A DNA stretch of 64,000 nt, from assembly GCA_963795485.1 (NCBI GenBank), contig CAWCIL010000008.1, forward strand, positions 434,001-498,000, read 5' to 3'. The position numbers were made by a program, and so were the translations under genes. The DNA is from AP-15 sp963795485 (GTDB lineage Bacteria; Pseudomonadota; Alphaproteobacteria; ATCC43930; CGMCC-115725). Under the pieces are notes generated by a model. It made no database searches, was not told the origin of the DNA, and worked only from the letters and a program-made list of their open reading frames with translations. Of this stretch, positions 53,164 through 62,860 are shown in pieces (the stretch's first letter is position 1; every line of letters starts with the position of its first letter).

Positions 53164-53450
53164 TCAGAATTCGATGCCGGTGTTGACTTCGGCCGGTTCG
53201 ACCTTGGCGGCGCAGAATTTGTATTCGGGGATCTTGCCGACGGGGGGTCGAGCTGCGGGTTGGTCAGGACGTTGGCGGCGGCCGGCGTAGCAGAACGGGA
53301 TGAACACCATGCCGGGAGCCACGGGGCCGTCGGCCCGCGCCTTCAATTCGATCGCGCCGCGGCGGGTGGTGACGCGGATCGGCTTGCCGGCGGCGATGCC
53401 AAGGCGGCGCAATCCCATCGGTGAGGGAAGCCACCGCCTGGGGTGCGGAG
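53164..53450 (-). pseudogene. Detached copy of the 3' end of a formate dehydrogenase alpha gene
   Basis: The segment encodes GLRRLGIAAGKPIRVTTRRG, KARADGPVAPGMVFIPFCYA and GKIPEYKFCAAKVEPA, matching the molybdopterin-binding C-terminus of the fdsA gene 3.16 kb to the right, in the same orientation, at roughly 85-88% nucleotide identity by eye. No catalytic part precedes it, and homology stops near 53450. It is either a duplicated fragment made when the island between the copies was inserted, or the last remnant of a second formate dehydrogenase gene. Confidence 0.75.
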
Positions 53451-53607
53451 CCAGATCGGGCATACTCGCCCGCCCTACTGCGTATTAACAGGCACGCTTG
53501 AGACCCGCGCTGATGCCGAGTAGCGCAAGCTTAATTTGCTTTGATGCAATCGTGGGTATAAGATCATAAAACCCTTGAAATCAGCGGATGGTGCAGGGGA
53601 GCAACAA

Positions 53608-54822
53608 GTGACAGAAGCTGATCTGCTGCGGTCGGCGATTGGGGCTGCGGAGCAGGCAGGCGACAGGCTTCGCACCCTTTCAGTTCAGGACGAGAACGAT
53701 CTTTACGCGGCTTTGGCGCAACGTCTCGGCAGGATATCGGAGCGCGAGCCGACGTCGTTCGCGTTCGACACCTCCTTCGACACCGACGACCTGCTTCGGG
53801 ATGACGCGACGATCAGGTCTCGGCAAACGCATATTCCGGCGCTGGAACGGCGCGCTTCACCAATTCGCATGCAAATCGGATAAGGGAGAACGAAGACCTT
53901 CGCACCAGGCTGCTGAATGCTCTCACCGGGAGCGAGGGTGGCGCTGCGGTGATCGCCGGGGTGCTGGTCGCAGCCCTGGCGCGTGAAGTGCCGTCGCCGC
54001 GATTATCGCGGCGCTGCTGCTGAAATCGTGATCAAGCCGGCCACCGAGGAGATCTGCGACGCTTGGGCAAAGAGCCTGGGCGGCGAACTCGCAGAGGATG
54101 ACGCTGTGAAGCTCCTCTATGTCGCCTCGAACCCGAACGATGCGAACAGCCTAAACCTCCAGAGCGAAATCAACGAGCTGCCAGCGCCGCGTCCTGGAAG
54201 CATCGGCGGAGCCGGTGTCGATTGCCTTTCTCCCCAATCTGAAGTTCGAAGAACTGCCCGCGGTGTTGAACCGCGAGCAACCCGATATTCTGCACCTGGC
54301 GGCGCACGGCGACGGGGAAAACCTGATGCTCGCCACCGAAGGCGGCGGAACAAGCCAGGGTCAACGCCGAGAGGTTGCGCAGCTTTATCAGCGATCGGCA
54401 CCCGCCTCGTCTCGTTTACCTGAACGCCTGCAACTCGGACGGCATCTCGCAGGGACTTCTCGGCACCGTGCCGATGGCAATCGGGAGCACTGCGGCGATC
54501 AGCAATCGATTGGCGCGGATGGCCGCCGTCGCTTTCTACCAGCGCATCCTGGATGGATCGTCGGTGGGGCGGGCCTTGAAGGTCACCCGAAACATCATGG
54601 AGGGGGCGGCCGACGGAAGGGCGAGCGTCAAATTGTATAATCGAAACGGAATCGACCCGAGTAAAGAGGTTCTGTATCCCATCCCGAAGATCATCGCCGA
54701 GTTTCGAGACCAGAAAATCAGAGCAACAAGGGGCAGACGTTATATGGTCCGCTTTGGTCTGGTCGGCTGCCCCGCTTCGACCCGACAGGTGGTATTTTTC
54801 ACCGACGACGAGGGTTTCATCG
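53608..54822 (+). CDS. CHAT-domain (caspase-like) protease with N-terminal helical region (frameshifted)
   Basis: A GTG start with GGGGAG upstream gives VTEADLLRSAIGAAEQAGDR. A hydrophobic helix near 53935-54025 (AAVIAGVLVAALAREV, then AAIIAALLLKIVIK) follows. The C-terminal half is a CHAT peptidase: AVKLLYVASNPNDANSLNLQ, SIAFLPNLKFEELPAVL, catalytic His in QPDILHLAAHGDGENLML and catalytic Cys (codon 54429-54431) in PPRLVYLNACNSDGISQGLL, then AVAFYQRILDGSSVGRALKV. Frame breaks lie near 53815, 53990, 54185 and 54360; the 3' end is not resolved and it may run into the next frame. CHAT proteases act as effectors in bacterial conflict or signalling systems; the target is unknown. Confidence 0.75.
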
Positions 54823-55113
54823 GTGACGACAAGGACAATACTGAGGGTAATCGTGTGCGTCGTGGTCCGCGGTACGCCGGTACGCGGCGTGATCTGGGCG
54901 GACCCTTCGCGGGCCTGGGACGTATCTGGCGACTTCCGCCTCTATGCTGTCGGGGTCGCCGCCGACGGCAGCCATTACATGGTTGCGGCGATGATGTGCG
55001 AGGCGATGGAGACACGTTATCAGACCGCGAGTGGCAGTGGCACGGCGCCGACGGCTCTGGCATTGGCGATCGCCGATCTGCGCAACCGGGGCCGTGCCGG
55101 CATTCAACCATAA
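54823..55113 (+). CDS. Small unrecognised protein after the CHAT gene (or its C-terminal domain)
   Basis: A continuous 96-residue frame from a GTG: VTTRTILRVIVCVVVRG, VRGVIWADPSRAWDVSGDFR, LYAVGVAADGSHYMVAAMMC, ending NRGRAGIQP. The clean composition, with hydrophobic strands and no Arg/Pro shadow bias, argues that it is coding. I do not recognise the fold. Because the CHAT frame ends only by drifting into out-of-frame sequence just here, this could equally be the C-terminal domain of the same protein after a one-base break. Confidence 0.5.
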   Translation: MTTRTILRVIVCVVVRGTPVRGVIWADPSRAWDVSGDFRLYAVGVAADGSHYMVAAMMCEAMETRYQTASGSGTAPTALALAIADLRNRGRAGIQP

Positions 55114-55155
55114 TTTCTTCGAAGACTTGGCCGAGCCCTACCCTTGGAGGGTTTT

Positions 55156-56052
55156 ATGCCGCAGGATAGCGATGATGATGACGGATCAAGCTCAATTGCC
55201 GACATTGCCGGCGCCCGGCGGTTGGTCGGTCGCTCAGGCCCTTGAAGGGGCTTTCGGTGCCGACGAACCGCTGGCCTTCATCCAGCAAGCGCTGAATTCC
55301 GAGGCTCTCGCTGCAAGCAGCGGTTGGCTCTGGAGTCGCTCGGGGAACTTCTGCCTCGGCTTAGCCGCCACGCAGCAGCAAGACTTTGGCACAGCGCGGC
55401 CTTACTTCGCGGCCGCCGGCCCAGGGATTGAGCGGACTGAGCGGAGCCGGCATCGATGAACTCCGCGCTCTCGCGGATCGGTCTCGTCCTCTATTCGGAC
55501 GCCATCGGCGCCATTCGCGGCAAGAATAGTTGGGCTTACACGCGATCTGCTGGCGCAGACGGAAGACCATCTGCGCAGAGCCGGGAAGTTCGGGCAGCAA
55601 TTCGAATACTTGATTGACCGAATTCGACCGGAGGCCCGGTTTGTCGAAGCGCTTGATGCACTGATGGGGTTGGATTTCGCCCGCGCCCAGGTGCTGGTCG
55701 AGCAGTCGTACCAGGCAGCGGTCAAAGTCGCCAACTACGATCCTGCAAAGAAGACACGCCGGAACAATCCTTCTGGAAGGCATACTCACATTATTTTAAG
55801 GCAGTCTACGCCCTTGAACGCGCCTCTCTCGATTTTGTTCAGTTCAATTACGATAACCTAGTGCTGGAAACAAATCTGGATCGGGACGCCCTTTCAAGCC
55901 AGAGATTTGTTCGCAGAGAACAGACAAACCTTCCGATAGCAAAAAACCTAATAAATATGAACGATGGAAATTTGGAGTTCCTCAGCATGTATACTCGGCT
56001 CGCGCCGATGATGCAGAGGGTCTTCAATGGCACATTCAAACCCGAGCCATGA
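55156..56052 (+). CDS. Helical protein of the CHAT island, unknown function (frameshifted)
   Basis: An ATG with a perfect GGAGG site gives MPQDSDDDDGSSSIADIAGA (acidic N-terminus). After a break near 55230 the protein continues EPLAFIQQALNSEALAASSG, NFCLGLAATQQQDFGTARPY, LAQTEDHLRRAGKFGQQFEY, LMGLDFARAQVLVEQSYQAA, FWKAYSHYFKAVYALERASL and FLSMYTRLAPMMQRVFNGTF, ending FKPEP. Further breaks lie near 55420, 55490, 55550 and 55755. It is almost all helix, possibly TPR-like, about 295 residues, and becomes AT-rich towards its end, unlike its neighbours. It sits 42 bp after the preceding frame, so it probably works with the CHAT protein. Confidence 0.6.
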
Positions 56053-56269
56053 ATCTTTCGATAGCGCTATACGCGATGGCATCACGAAAAGCCTTGAGGT
56101 TGCTACAAATTTCCAAAGTCGGCACCGATGCCGCCGGGCAGCTCCGCATGTGCGAGAGCCTGTTGACAGGATCAATCTCGAACGCCTCACACGACCGAAG
56201 CCCGTCGCCGACCCAGTTCGACCGCGGCCTCGTGGGCCGCCAAAAGCGGGTGTGCGCTCGCCCAACTGA
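56027..56269 (+). CDS. Possible small gene at the end of the CHAT island
   Basis: An ATG overlapping the end of the helical-protein gene opens MAHSNPSHESFDSAIRDGIT, KSLEVATNFQ. The first 30 residues look like real protein and the next frame gives GTDAAGQLRMCESLLTGSIS, so one break near 56120 may join them. The rest is Arg/Pro-rich and probably non-coding. No family is recognised. Confidence 0.3.
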   Translation: MAHSNPSHESFDSAIRDGITKSLEVATNFQSRHRCRRAAPHVREPVDRINLERLTRPKPVADPVRPRPRGPPKAGVRSPN

Positions 56270-56330
56270 GATAGTGCGATTCGGTACGAGCTACGCCTTC
56301 CAGGTGATCGGCTGCGATTTGGCAACGGTT

Positions 56331-59111
56331 CTACTCCGCGGCCTCCCGGAGGCCGCCGGCTCGACCTTGGCGGCGCAGAATTTGAACTCGGGGATCTTGC
56401 CGAACGGGTCGAGCTGCGGATTGGTCAGGATGTTGGCGGCCGCCTCGGCATAGCAGAACGGGATGAACACCATGCCCGGCGGCACCGCGCCGTCGGCGCG
56501 CGCCTTCAATTCGATCGCGCCGCGGCGCGTCGCGACGCGGATCCTGCTCGCCGGGCGCGAGGCCGAGGCGGCGCAGATCGGCGGGCGCCAAGCTCGCGAC
56601 CGCCTCGGGCTCGAGCTCGTCGAGCACGCTCGCCCGCCGCGTCATCGCGCCGGTGTGCCAATGCTCGAGCTGGCGGCCGGTCGTCAGCACCATCGGATAC
56701 TCCGCGTCGGGCTCCTCGGCCGGCGGCACGAGCCCGACCGGCACGAGCCGGCCGCGCCCCGATGGCGTCGGGAAGCCGTCGCCGAAGACGATGTCCTTGC
56801 CGGGCTTGTCCTCGGCGTCGCAGGGATAGGTGACGGAGCTCTCGCGCTCGAGCCGCTCCCAGGTGATGTTGTCGAGCGACGGCATCGCGCGCTTCATCTC
56901 GGCGAAGACGTCGCGCGGATGCGTGTAGCGCCAGTCGAGACCGATGCGCCGCGCGATCTCCTGGATGATCCACAAATCCTCGCGCGCTTCGCCCGGCAGC
57001 GGCAGCGCCTTCCGGCCCATCTGCACCTGGCGGTTGGTGTTGGAGACGGTGCCGGTCTTCTCCGGCCAGGCCGAGGCCGGCAGGACCACATCGGCATAGC
57101 GCGCGGTCTCGGTGAGGAAGAGGTCCTGCACCACGAGATGCTCGAGCTTGGCAAGCGCCTCGCGCGCATGCTGCACGTCGGGGTCGGACATGGCCGGGTT
57201 CTCGCCCATGATGTACATGCCGCGGATCGTCGTCGTCATGGATCGCGTTCATGATCTCGACGACGGTCAGGCCGCGCTTGGGATCGAGCGCTCGCGCCCC
57301 AGAGCTGCTCGAAGAAGCTGCGCGTACTTGGGGTCCTCGACCGGTCGGTAGTCGGGATAGACCATCGGGATGAGGCCGGCATCGGAGGCGCCCTGCACGT
57401 TGTTCTGGCCGCGCAGCGGATGGAGGCCCGGTGCCGGGCCGGCCGACCTGGCCGGTGACCAGCGCCAGCGCGATCAGGCAGCGCGCATTGTCGGTGCCGT
57501 GGACATGCTGCGAGATGCCCATGCCCCAGAAGATGATCGCCGCCTCGGCGCGGGCGTATTTGCGCGCGACGATGGCGCAGCGTCGCCGGCATCGATGCCG
57601 CAGATCGGCGCCATCTTTTCGGGCGTGTGGTCCTTGACGCTCTCGGCGAGCTTTTCGAAATCGTCGGTATGCGCCTGGACATATTGCCGGTCGTAGAGGC
57701 CCTCGCTCGATGATCGTTGGAGCAGCGCCGACAGCATCGCCACGTCGCGGCCCGGCTTGAACTGCAGCATATGCGTCGCGTGCCGCTTCAGGGTCTGGCC
57801 GCGCGGGTCCATGACGATGAGGGTGCGCCGCGCTTCGCCGCGTTCTTGAAGAAGGTCGCGGCGACCGGATGGTTCTCGGTCGGGTTGGCGCCGATGACGA
57901 TGATGACGTCGGCGTCCTCGGCCGCGGTGAAGGGCGCCGTCACCGCGCCCGAGCCGATCCCCTCCATCAGCGCCGCGACCGAGGAGGCATGGCAGAGCCG
58001 CGTGCAGTGATCGACATTGTTGGTGCCGAAGCCGGTGCGCACCAGCTTCTGGAAGAGATAGGCCTCCTCGTTCGAGCCCTTGGCCGAGCCGAAGCCGGCG
58101 AGCGCGCGTTCCGCCATGCGCGGTCGCGGATGCGCTTCAGGCCCTGCGGCGGCGCGGTCGAGCGCCTCCTCCCAGGTCGCCTTGCGGAAATGCGTCCAGG
58201 GGTTGGCCGGGATCGATCTCGTCATCGGCGTGCTTCGGGACGCCGTCCTTGCGGATCAAGCGGCTCGGTCAGCCGGTCGGATGGTTGACATAGTCGAAGC
58301 CGAAGCGGCCCTTGACGCAGAGCCGGTTCTGGTTGGACGGCCCGTCCCTGCCGTCGACCGAGACGATGCTTGTCGTCCTTGATGTGGTAGGTCAGCTGGC
58401 AGCCGACGCCGCAATAGGGGCAGACGCTGTCGACCTCGCGGTCGGGGGCGTTGGCGTAGACGCCGTCTGGCGTCGACCAGCGTCGCCGGCATCAGCGCCC
58501 CGGTCGGGCAGGCCTGGACGCATTCGCCGCAGGCGACGCAGGTGCTGCTGCCCCATCGGGTCGTCGAAATCGAACACGATCTTCTCGTGCCAGCCGCGCG
58601 CCGCCATGCCGATCACGTCGTTGACCTGGACCTCGCGGCAGGCGCGCACGCAGAGATTGCACTCGATGCAGGCGTCGAGATGGACCGCCATCGCCGGATG
58701 GCTGCGGTCGGGCGCGGGCTCGGCTGCGCCGCGGAAAGCGGCTCGCGGCGACCTCGACCGATCGGCCCAGTGCCAGAAGCGCGACTGCGGGTCGTGCGCG
58801 GCGGCGCGCTCCGGCTGATCGCCGACCAGGAGCTCGAACACCATCTTGCGCGAAAACCGGGCGCGCTCGCTCGCCGTCTTCACCTTCATGCCGGGCGTCG
58901 GCCGGCGGATGCAGGAGGCGGCGAGCACGCGCTCGCCCTCGATCTCGACCATGCAGGCGCGGCAATTGCCGTCGGCGCGGTAGCCGGGCTTCGGCAGCCA
59001 GCACAGATGCGGGATCTCGATGCCGCGGCGGTGCGCCACCTGCCAGATGGTCTCGCCCGGCTCGGCCTCGACCTCGGCGCCGTCGAGGAAGAAGCGGATC
59101 GGATCGGTCAT
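56331..59111 (-). CDS. fdsA: NAD-linked formate dehydrogenase, molybdenum/tungsten alpha subunit (frameshifted)
   Basis: Oxidises formate to CO2 in the cytoplasm. About 925 residues: N-terminal [2Fe-2S] domain (IPHLCWLPKPGYRADGNCRA, VLAASC), ferredoxin-like clusters (CIECNLCVRACREVQVND, then CVACGECVQACPTGAL), the SVCPYCGVGCQLTYHI cluster, and the bis-MGD catalytic domain with the active-site cysteine in VDHCTRLCHASSVAALMEGI. The C-terminal MGD-binding domain is in IPFCYAEAAANILTNPQLDP and GKIPEFKFCAAKVEPA. Breaks lie near 58500, 58460, 58350, 58240, 57820, 57580, 57240 and 56560. Start ATG is MTDPIRFFLDGAEVEAEPGE. Partner of the fused fdsGB subunit; related to Methylorubrum FDH1. Confidence 0.9.
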
Positions 59112-59114
59112 CGG

Positions 59115-59258
59115 CCGTTCTCCAGATTTTTAGCGAGCCCCCCCGACGAAGGTCGGGGCCCATTCGTCCACAGCTGCTCACCGGCCGAACCATGGGTCCC
59201 GGCCTGCGCCGGGATGGTCGATTTTAGACGGCATCGCCCGGACATAAGTCTACTTGGC
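59115..59258. repeat. Intergenic gap with two REP-like palindromes
   Basis: The gap upstream of fdsA carries two perfect inverted repeats: CCCCGAC/GTCGGGG (59141-59158, loop GAAG) and TCCCGGC/GCCGGGA (59197-59214, loop CTGC). Both resemble dispersed alphaproteobacterial REP-type elements. Hairpins at this point could attenuate or stabilise the polycistronic fds mRNA. No gene is seen here. Confidence 0.55.
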
Positions 59259-59651
59259 CTACATGCGCTGCAGCTTCTGGATGAAGTCGTTGACCTCAGG
59301 CTGGGTCCAGGTATCGCCTTGATACCAGAAATCCAGCAGGACATCTGTGTTCCGCGACACCCAGTCGATCACCTGCGGCGACACTTGGCGAACGGTGCGG
59401 GATGGCAAGCTGTTGGCTACAACCGCCGGTGCATCGCCAATCGAGACCGAAAAGCTCGGTTGCGTGCGACCCGGCTGCGCAAAATACTTTACCCGCGGAC
59501 CATGCGCGCCCATCGCAGTCGAGATGAAAATCGTGCCGGGCACGCCGGTTTGCGCGCTCGTCAGGTTGGCCATCTCGACCATTTCCTCGCGTGCGAGTTC
59601 TTCCTCCAAGGAGCTGTCGGCCGGGATATGCACGATCTTTGCGTCAGTCAC
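59259..59651 (-). CDS. Conserved hypothetical protein between the formate dehydrogenase subunits
   Basis: A 130-residue intact protein starting at a GTG that overlaps the fdsGB stop (GTGA): TDAKIVHIPADSSLEEELAR, ANLTSAQTGVPGTIFISTAM, GPRVKYFAQPGRTQPSFSVS, ending LLDFWYQGDTWTQPEVNDFI and QKLQRM. I recall similar uncharacterised alphaproteobacterial proteins but no function. Position inside the operon may be incidental or may indicate a maturation role; the sequence does not tell. Confidence 0.7.
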   Translation of the reverse strand: MTDAKIVHIPADSSLEEELAREEMVEMANLTSAQTGVPGTIFISTAMGAHGPRVKYFAQPGRTQPSFSVSIGDAPAVVANSLPSRTVRQVSPQVIDWVSRNTDVLLDFWYQGDTWTQPEVNDFIQKLQRM

Positions 59652-61351
59652 CTCAGATCCTCGCGGAAATGCTTCAGCACCAGCTTGACCGGGTTCATCG
59701 CCGCCTGGCCCAAGCCGCAGATCGAGGCATCGGCCATGACCTGGGTCAGTTCGTTCAGCAAATCCTCGTCCCAATGCGGCATGGTCATCAGCTTGACCGC
59801 CTTTTCGGTGCCGGCGCGGCACGGCGTGCACTGGCCGCAGCTCTCGTCCTCGAAGAAGCGCAAGAGGTTCAGCGCCACCGCCTTCATGTCGTCCTGGTCG
59901 GACAGAACGACAACCGCGCCCGAGCCGATGAAGCAGCCATGCGGCTCGAGCGTGCCGAAATCGAGCGGGATGTCGGCCATCGCCGCCGGCAAGATGCCGC
60001 CCGAGGCGCCGCCCGGCAGATAGCCCTTGAAGGCGTGGCCCGTCGAGCCATGCCGCCGCAGAATTCGTCGATCAGCTGGCGCGCGGTGATGCCGGCCGGC
60101 GCGAGCTTGACCCCAGGATCGCGCACCCGACCCGACACCGAGAAGGTGCGCAGGCCCTTGCGCCCGTTGCGGCCGTGGCCGGTGAACCACTCGGCGCCCT
60201 TTCTCGACGATGTCGCGCACCCAATAGAGCGTCTCGACATTGTTGCACAGGGTCGGCCGGCCAAAGAGCCCGACCTGCGCCGGGAACGGCGGCCGCTGGC
60301 GCGGCAGGCCGCGCTTCCCCTCGATGCTTTCGAGCATCGCCAATTCCTCGCCGCAGATATAGGCGCCGGCACCGCGGCGCAGATGGATGTTCGTATGCCG
60401 GGCGAGCCCGGCGGCGGTCGAGCGCTGCGATCTCCCGATCGAGGAGCTCTTGGCATTGCGGATATTCGTCGCGCAGATAGATGTAGATGTCGGCCGCCTC
60501 GACCACCCAGGCGGCGATCAGCATCCCTTCGAGAAACCGGTGCGGGTCGGTTTCGAGAAAATAGCGGTCCTTGAAGGTGCCGGGCTCGCCCTCGTCGGCA
60601 TTGACCGCGAGCAGCCGCGGCGTCGGCTCCTGGCGCACCAGCCGCCATTTGCGCCCGGTCGGAAACCCCGCGCCGCCGAGCCCGCGCAGCCCGGAATCCT
60701 CGAGCGCTTCGATCAGCCCCTCGGGCTGTCGTTCGCCGGAGAGGCATGATTGCAGCAGGCGATAGCCGCCGTCCGCGCGATAGGCGTCGAGGCCGATAAA
60801 GGTCGGGACCGCGGGATGGGTCTCGCCGGCGGCGACCGCGGCGGCGACGTTCGCGACGTTCGCGTGCTCGTGCAGCGAATGGCCGATCGCGGCGACCGGG
60901 GCGTTGTGGCAGCCGCCCATGCACGGCGCGCGCACGACGCGCACCCCGTCGCCGAGCCGGCCCTGCAGCTCGGCCAGCAGCCGCGCGGCGCCGGCGAGCT
61001 CGCAGCTGAGGCTGTCGCACACCCGCACGGTCAGCGCCGGCGGCGCTGTCTCGTCGTCCATGACGATGTCGAAATGGGCGTAGAACGAGGCGACCTCGTA
61101 GACCTCGACCAGCGCCAGCCGCATCTCCTCGGCCAATGCCGCGAAGTGGCGCGCGTGGAGGCAGCCGAAATGGTCCTGCAGCAGATGCAGGTGCTCGATC
61201 AGCAGGTCGCGCGCGCCGCTCGCGCGTCGCCGAGCAACGCCTGCACCTCGGCGAGCGCCGCCGGATCGACCTGCCGGCCTTTCGGGTGGTCGAGCCCGCG
61301 CCGGCGCCCCGAGCCGGGATGGATGCGCCGGTCGTGTCGAGATGACTGCAT
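59648..61351 (-). CDS. Formate dehydrogenase beta subunit, fused NuoE-NuoF type (frameshifted)
   Basis: One polypeptide of about 565 residues combines FdsG and FdsB. The NuoE-like part has EEMRLALVEVYEVASFYAHF and the [2Fe-2S] ligands in VRVCDSLSCELAG and VRAPCMGGCHNAPVAAIGHS. The NuoF-like part has the NADH site RGLGGAGFPTGRKWRLVRQE, FMN site NADEGEPGTFKDRYFLE, then TLCNNVETLYWVRDIVEKG and the [4Fe-4S] site DESCGQCTPCRAGTEKAV. It passes electrons from FdsA to NAD+. Breaks lie near 61220, 61150, 60425, 60200 and 60050. The same fusion is known in Methylorubrum Fdh1B. Confidence 0.88.
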
Positions 61352-61361
61352 GAGGGGGCCC

Positions 61362-62844
61362 TTAACTCCGCGGCCCTTCGAGGCACCGCAAGAAGCTCGC
61401 GAACTCCTGCAGGGCGTTTAATTCCTCGGAAGTAATCCCGTCTGGATCGAAGTGCATGATCTCATTTCTGACCTTTCGCACCCGATCCAATTGGCTGACG
61501 AATACATTTCTGTCAGCCGATAGCCCAAGTCTTTCCCATTTTTCTTTATTACTCAGAAGTCTGAGATAATCACCAAAATCTAAATCGAACACGCTTTTAT
61601 TATTTTCCTTCCCGTTATCGATACCGGACTGCTTAATACAATGAGTGAAGGCTTCTCCAGGCATTCGGTCTTGTATAAGTTCTCGAAGGTGATTTTCTAT
61701 CTGGCGCAAAAAGAGAAATGGTTGCGTAAGCTGCATGAACTGACCACTCAAGTCGCTAACAGTCACTATCCCGCTTATCTTCCCCTTATCTCGAATTAGC
61801 GCGTATTCGTGATGACAAATTTCGCCGATGGCTTCGAGCAGCGGGCTGTCTATGTTTAATTCAAACGCAAGGGCCTCCATATATTCTCGAACTTCCCCAT
61901 CCAAAACGGGACTTTTCATTAAGCATCTCGCAATCGACTTCGAGCTAACGATTCCTTTGACCTCCCTCTCACTACTCATTACCGGCAACTGCGAAAACTC
62001 GTGCATCACCATTAGGGTAACCGCTTTAGCGATGCTGTCATTCGGCTTTACGCTGACCGGCGGTATGTTAGCGCGTACGAAGTCTCCGGATACGCAAGCT
62101 GGTTTCGGGCATGCCTGCTCTTGTGGAGGATCGGAGGGAAACTACCCTATCTGCCCCGGCCGGCCAATCGATCGCCTCTTTTCCATGCTCGGGGATCCGG
62201 TCCTCGGCATCGATACTTTGCGCAGGGATTTCAAGGCCCGATGGAGCAGCTGGATTCTGTTTCTCAAAGTCTACCTGATTATCCCCCTTGGTAAGATTCA
62301 TATGCAAGAGATATTGCGCCTCCCTAATTTCTTGTTCACTGAACTGGCTGAGGGCAAGCTCTCCCACTTCGTTCACTTTGGCCTGAAACTGGTCGTGGGT
62401 CGGCCTAGTTGGGCATCGCTCCATCCAGTCCTCAACCCGAAGTCTAACCAACTGGAGCCGCAGGGAGTTAAGATATGCTTCTGCCCCGGGAGGAACAGGT
62501 CCTCCGGCCTCCTCCAGTTCCTTTTTGTCGAAATATTCTTTGGCAATATCGTGCACCATCTTTTCTATTTCGGGCACGTGGGTTCCGCCGAAATAGCCTT
62601 TGTGAAATTCCAATGGGCCGTCGATGAATTGATCCTCGAACCAAGGCTCAGTCCGCAGATCTGAATGTCGTAGTGCCTCCTTTATATTCGAAACTGTTCG
62701 ATCATCACGTCGTTCGGCGTCAAACCATCGCAGCAACTCCCGAACAGTTATGACGTGTACGTTTACTCCGTCTTCCAAAGCTGCCGCGATCTGCACCAGC
62801 CTGCGGTACCCTTGCCTTCTATCGTCGTCGCCGTCCTCGCACAT
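61362..62844 (-). CDS. CBS-pair protein with C-terminal HEPN-like RX4H domain (one frameshift, low GC)
   Basis: About 490 residues. The N-terminal part (HVITVRELLRWFDAERR, then TVSNIKEALRHSDLRTEPWF and EDQFIDGPLEF) looks like a small DNA/RNA- or ligand-binding module. Two CBS motifs follow (NIPPVSVKPNDSIAKAVTLM, VMHEFSQLPVMSSEREVKGI; later ALIRDKGKISGIVTVSDLSG). The C-terminal helical domain contains RVRKVRNEIMHFDPD, an RX4H motif typical of HEPN ribonucleases. A break near 62085 separates N- and C-terminal parts. The DNA is much more AT-rich than its neighbours, implying transfer. Similar architectures occur among abortive-infection-type genes. It lies between frc and fdsGB, same strand. Confidence 0.72.
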
Positions 62845-62860
62845 GACATCATGCCCTGAT

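Noticed and set aside
53608..56052. Island genes as confirmed pseudogenes
   Set aside because: They have about the same density of frame breaks as housekeeping genes in the window, and catalytic residues are intact, so decay cannot be concluded.
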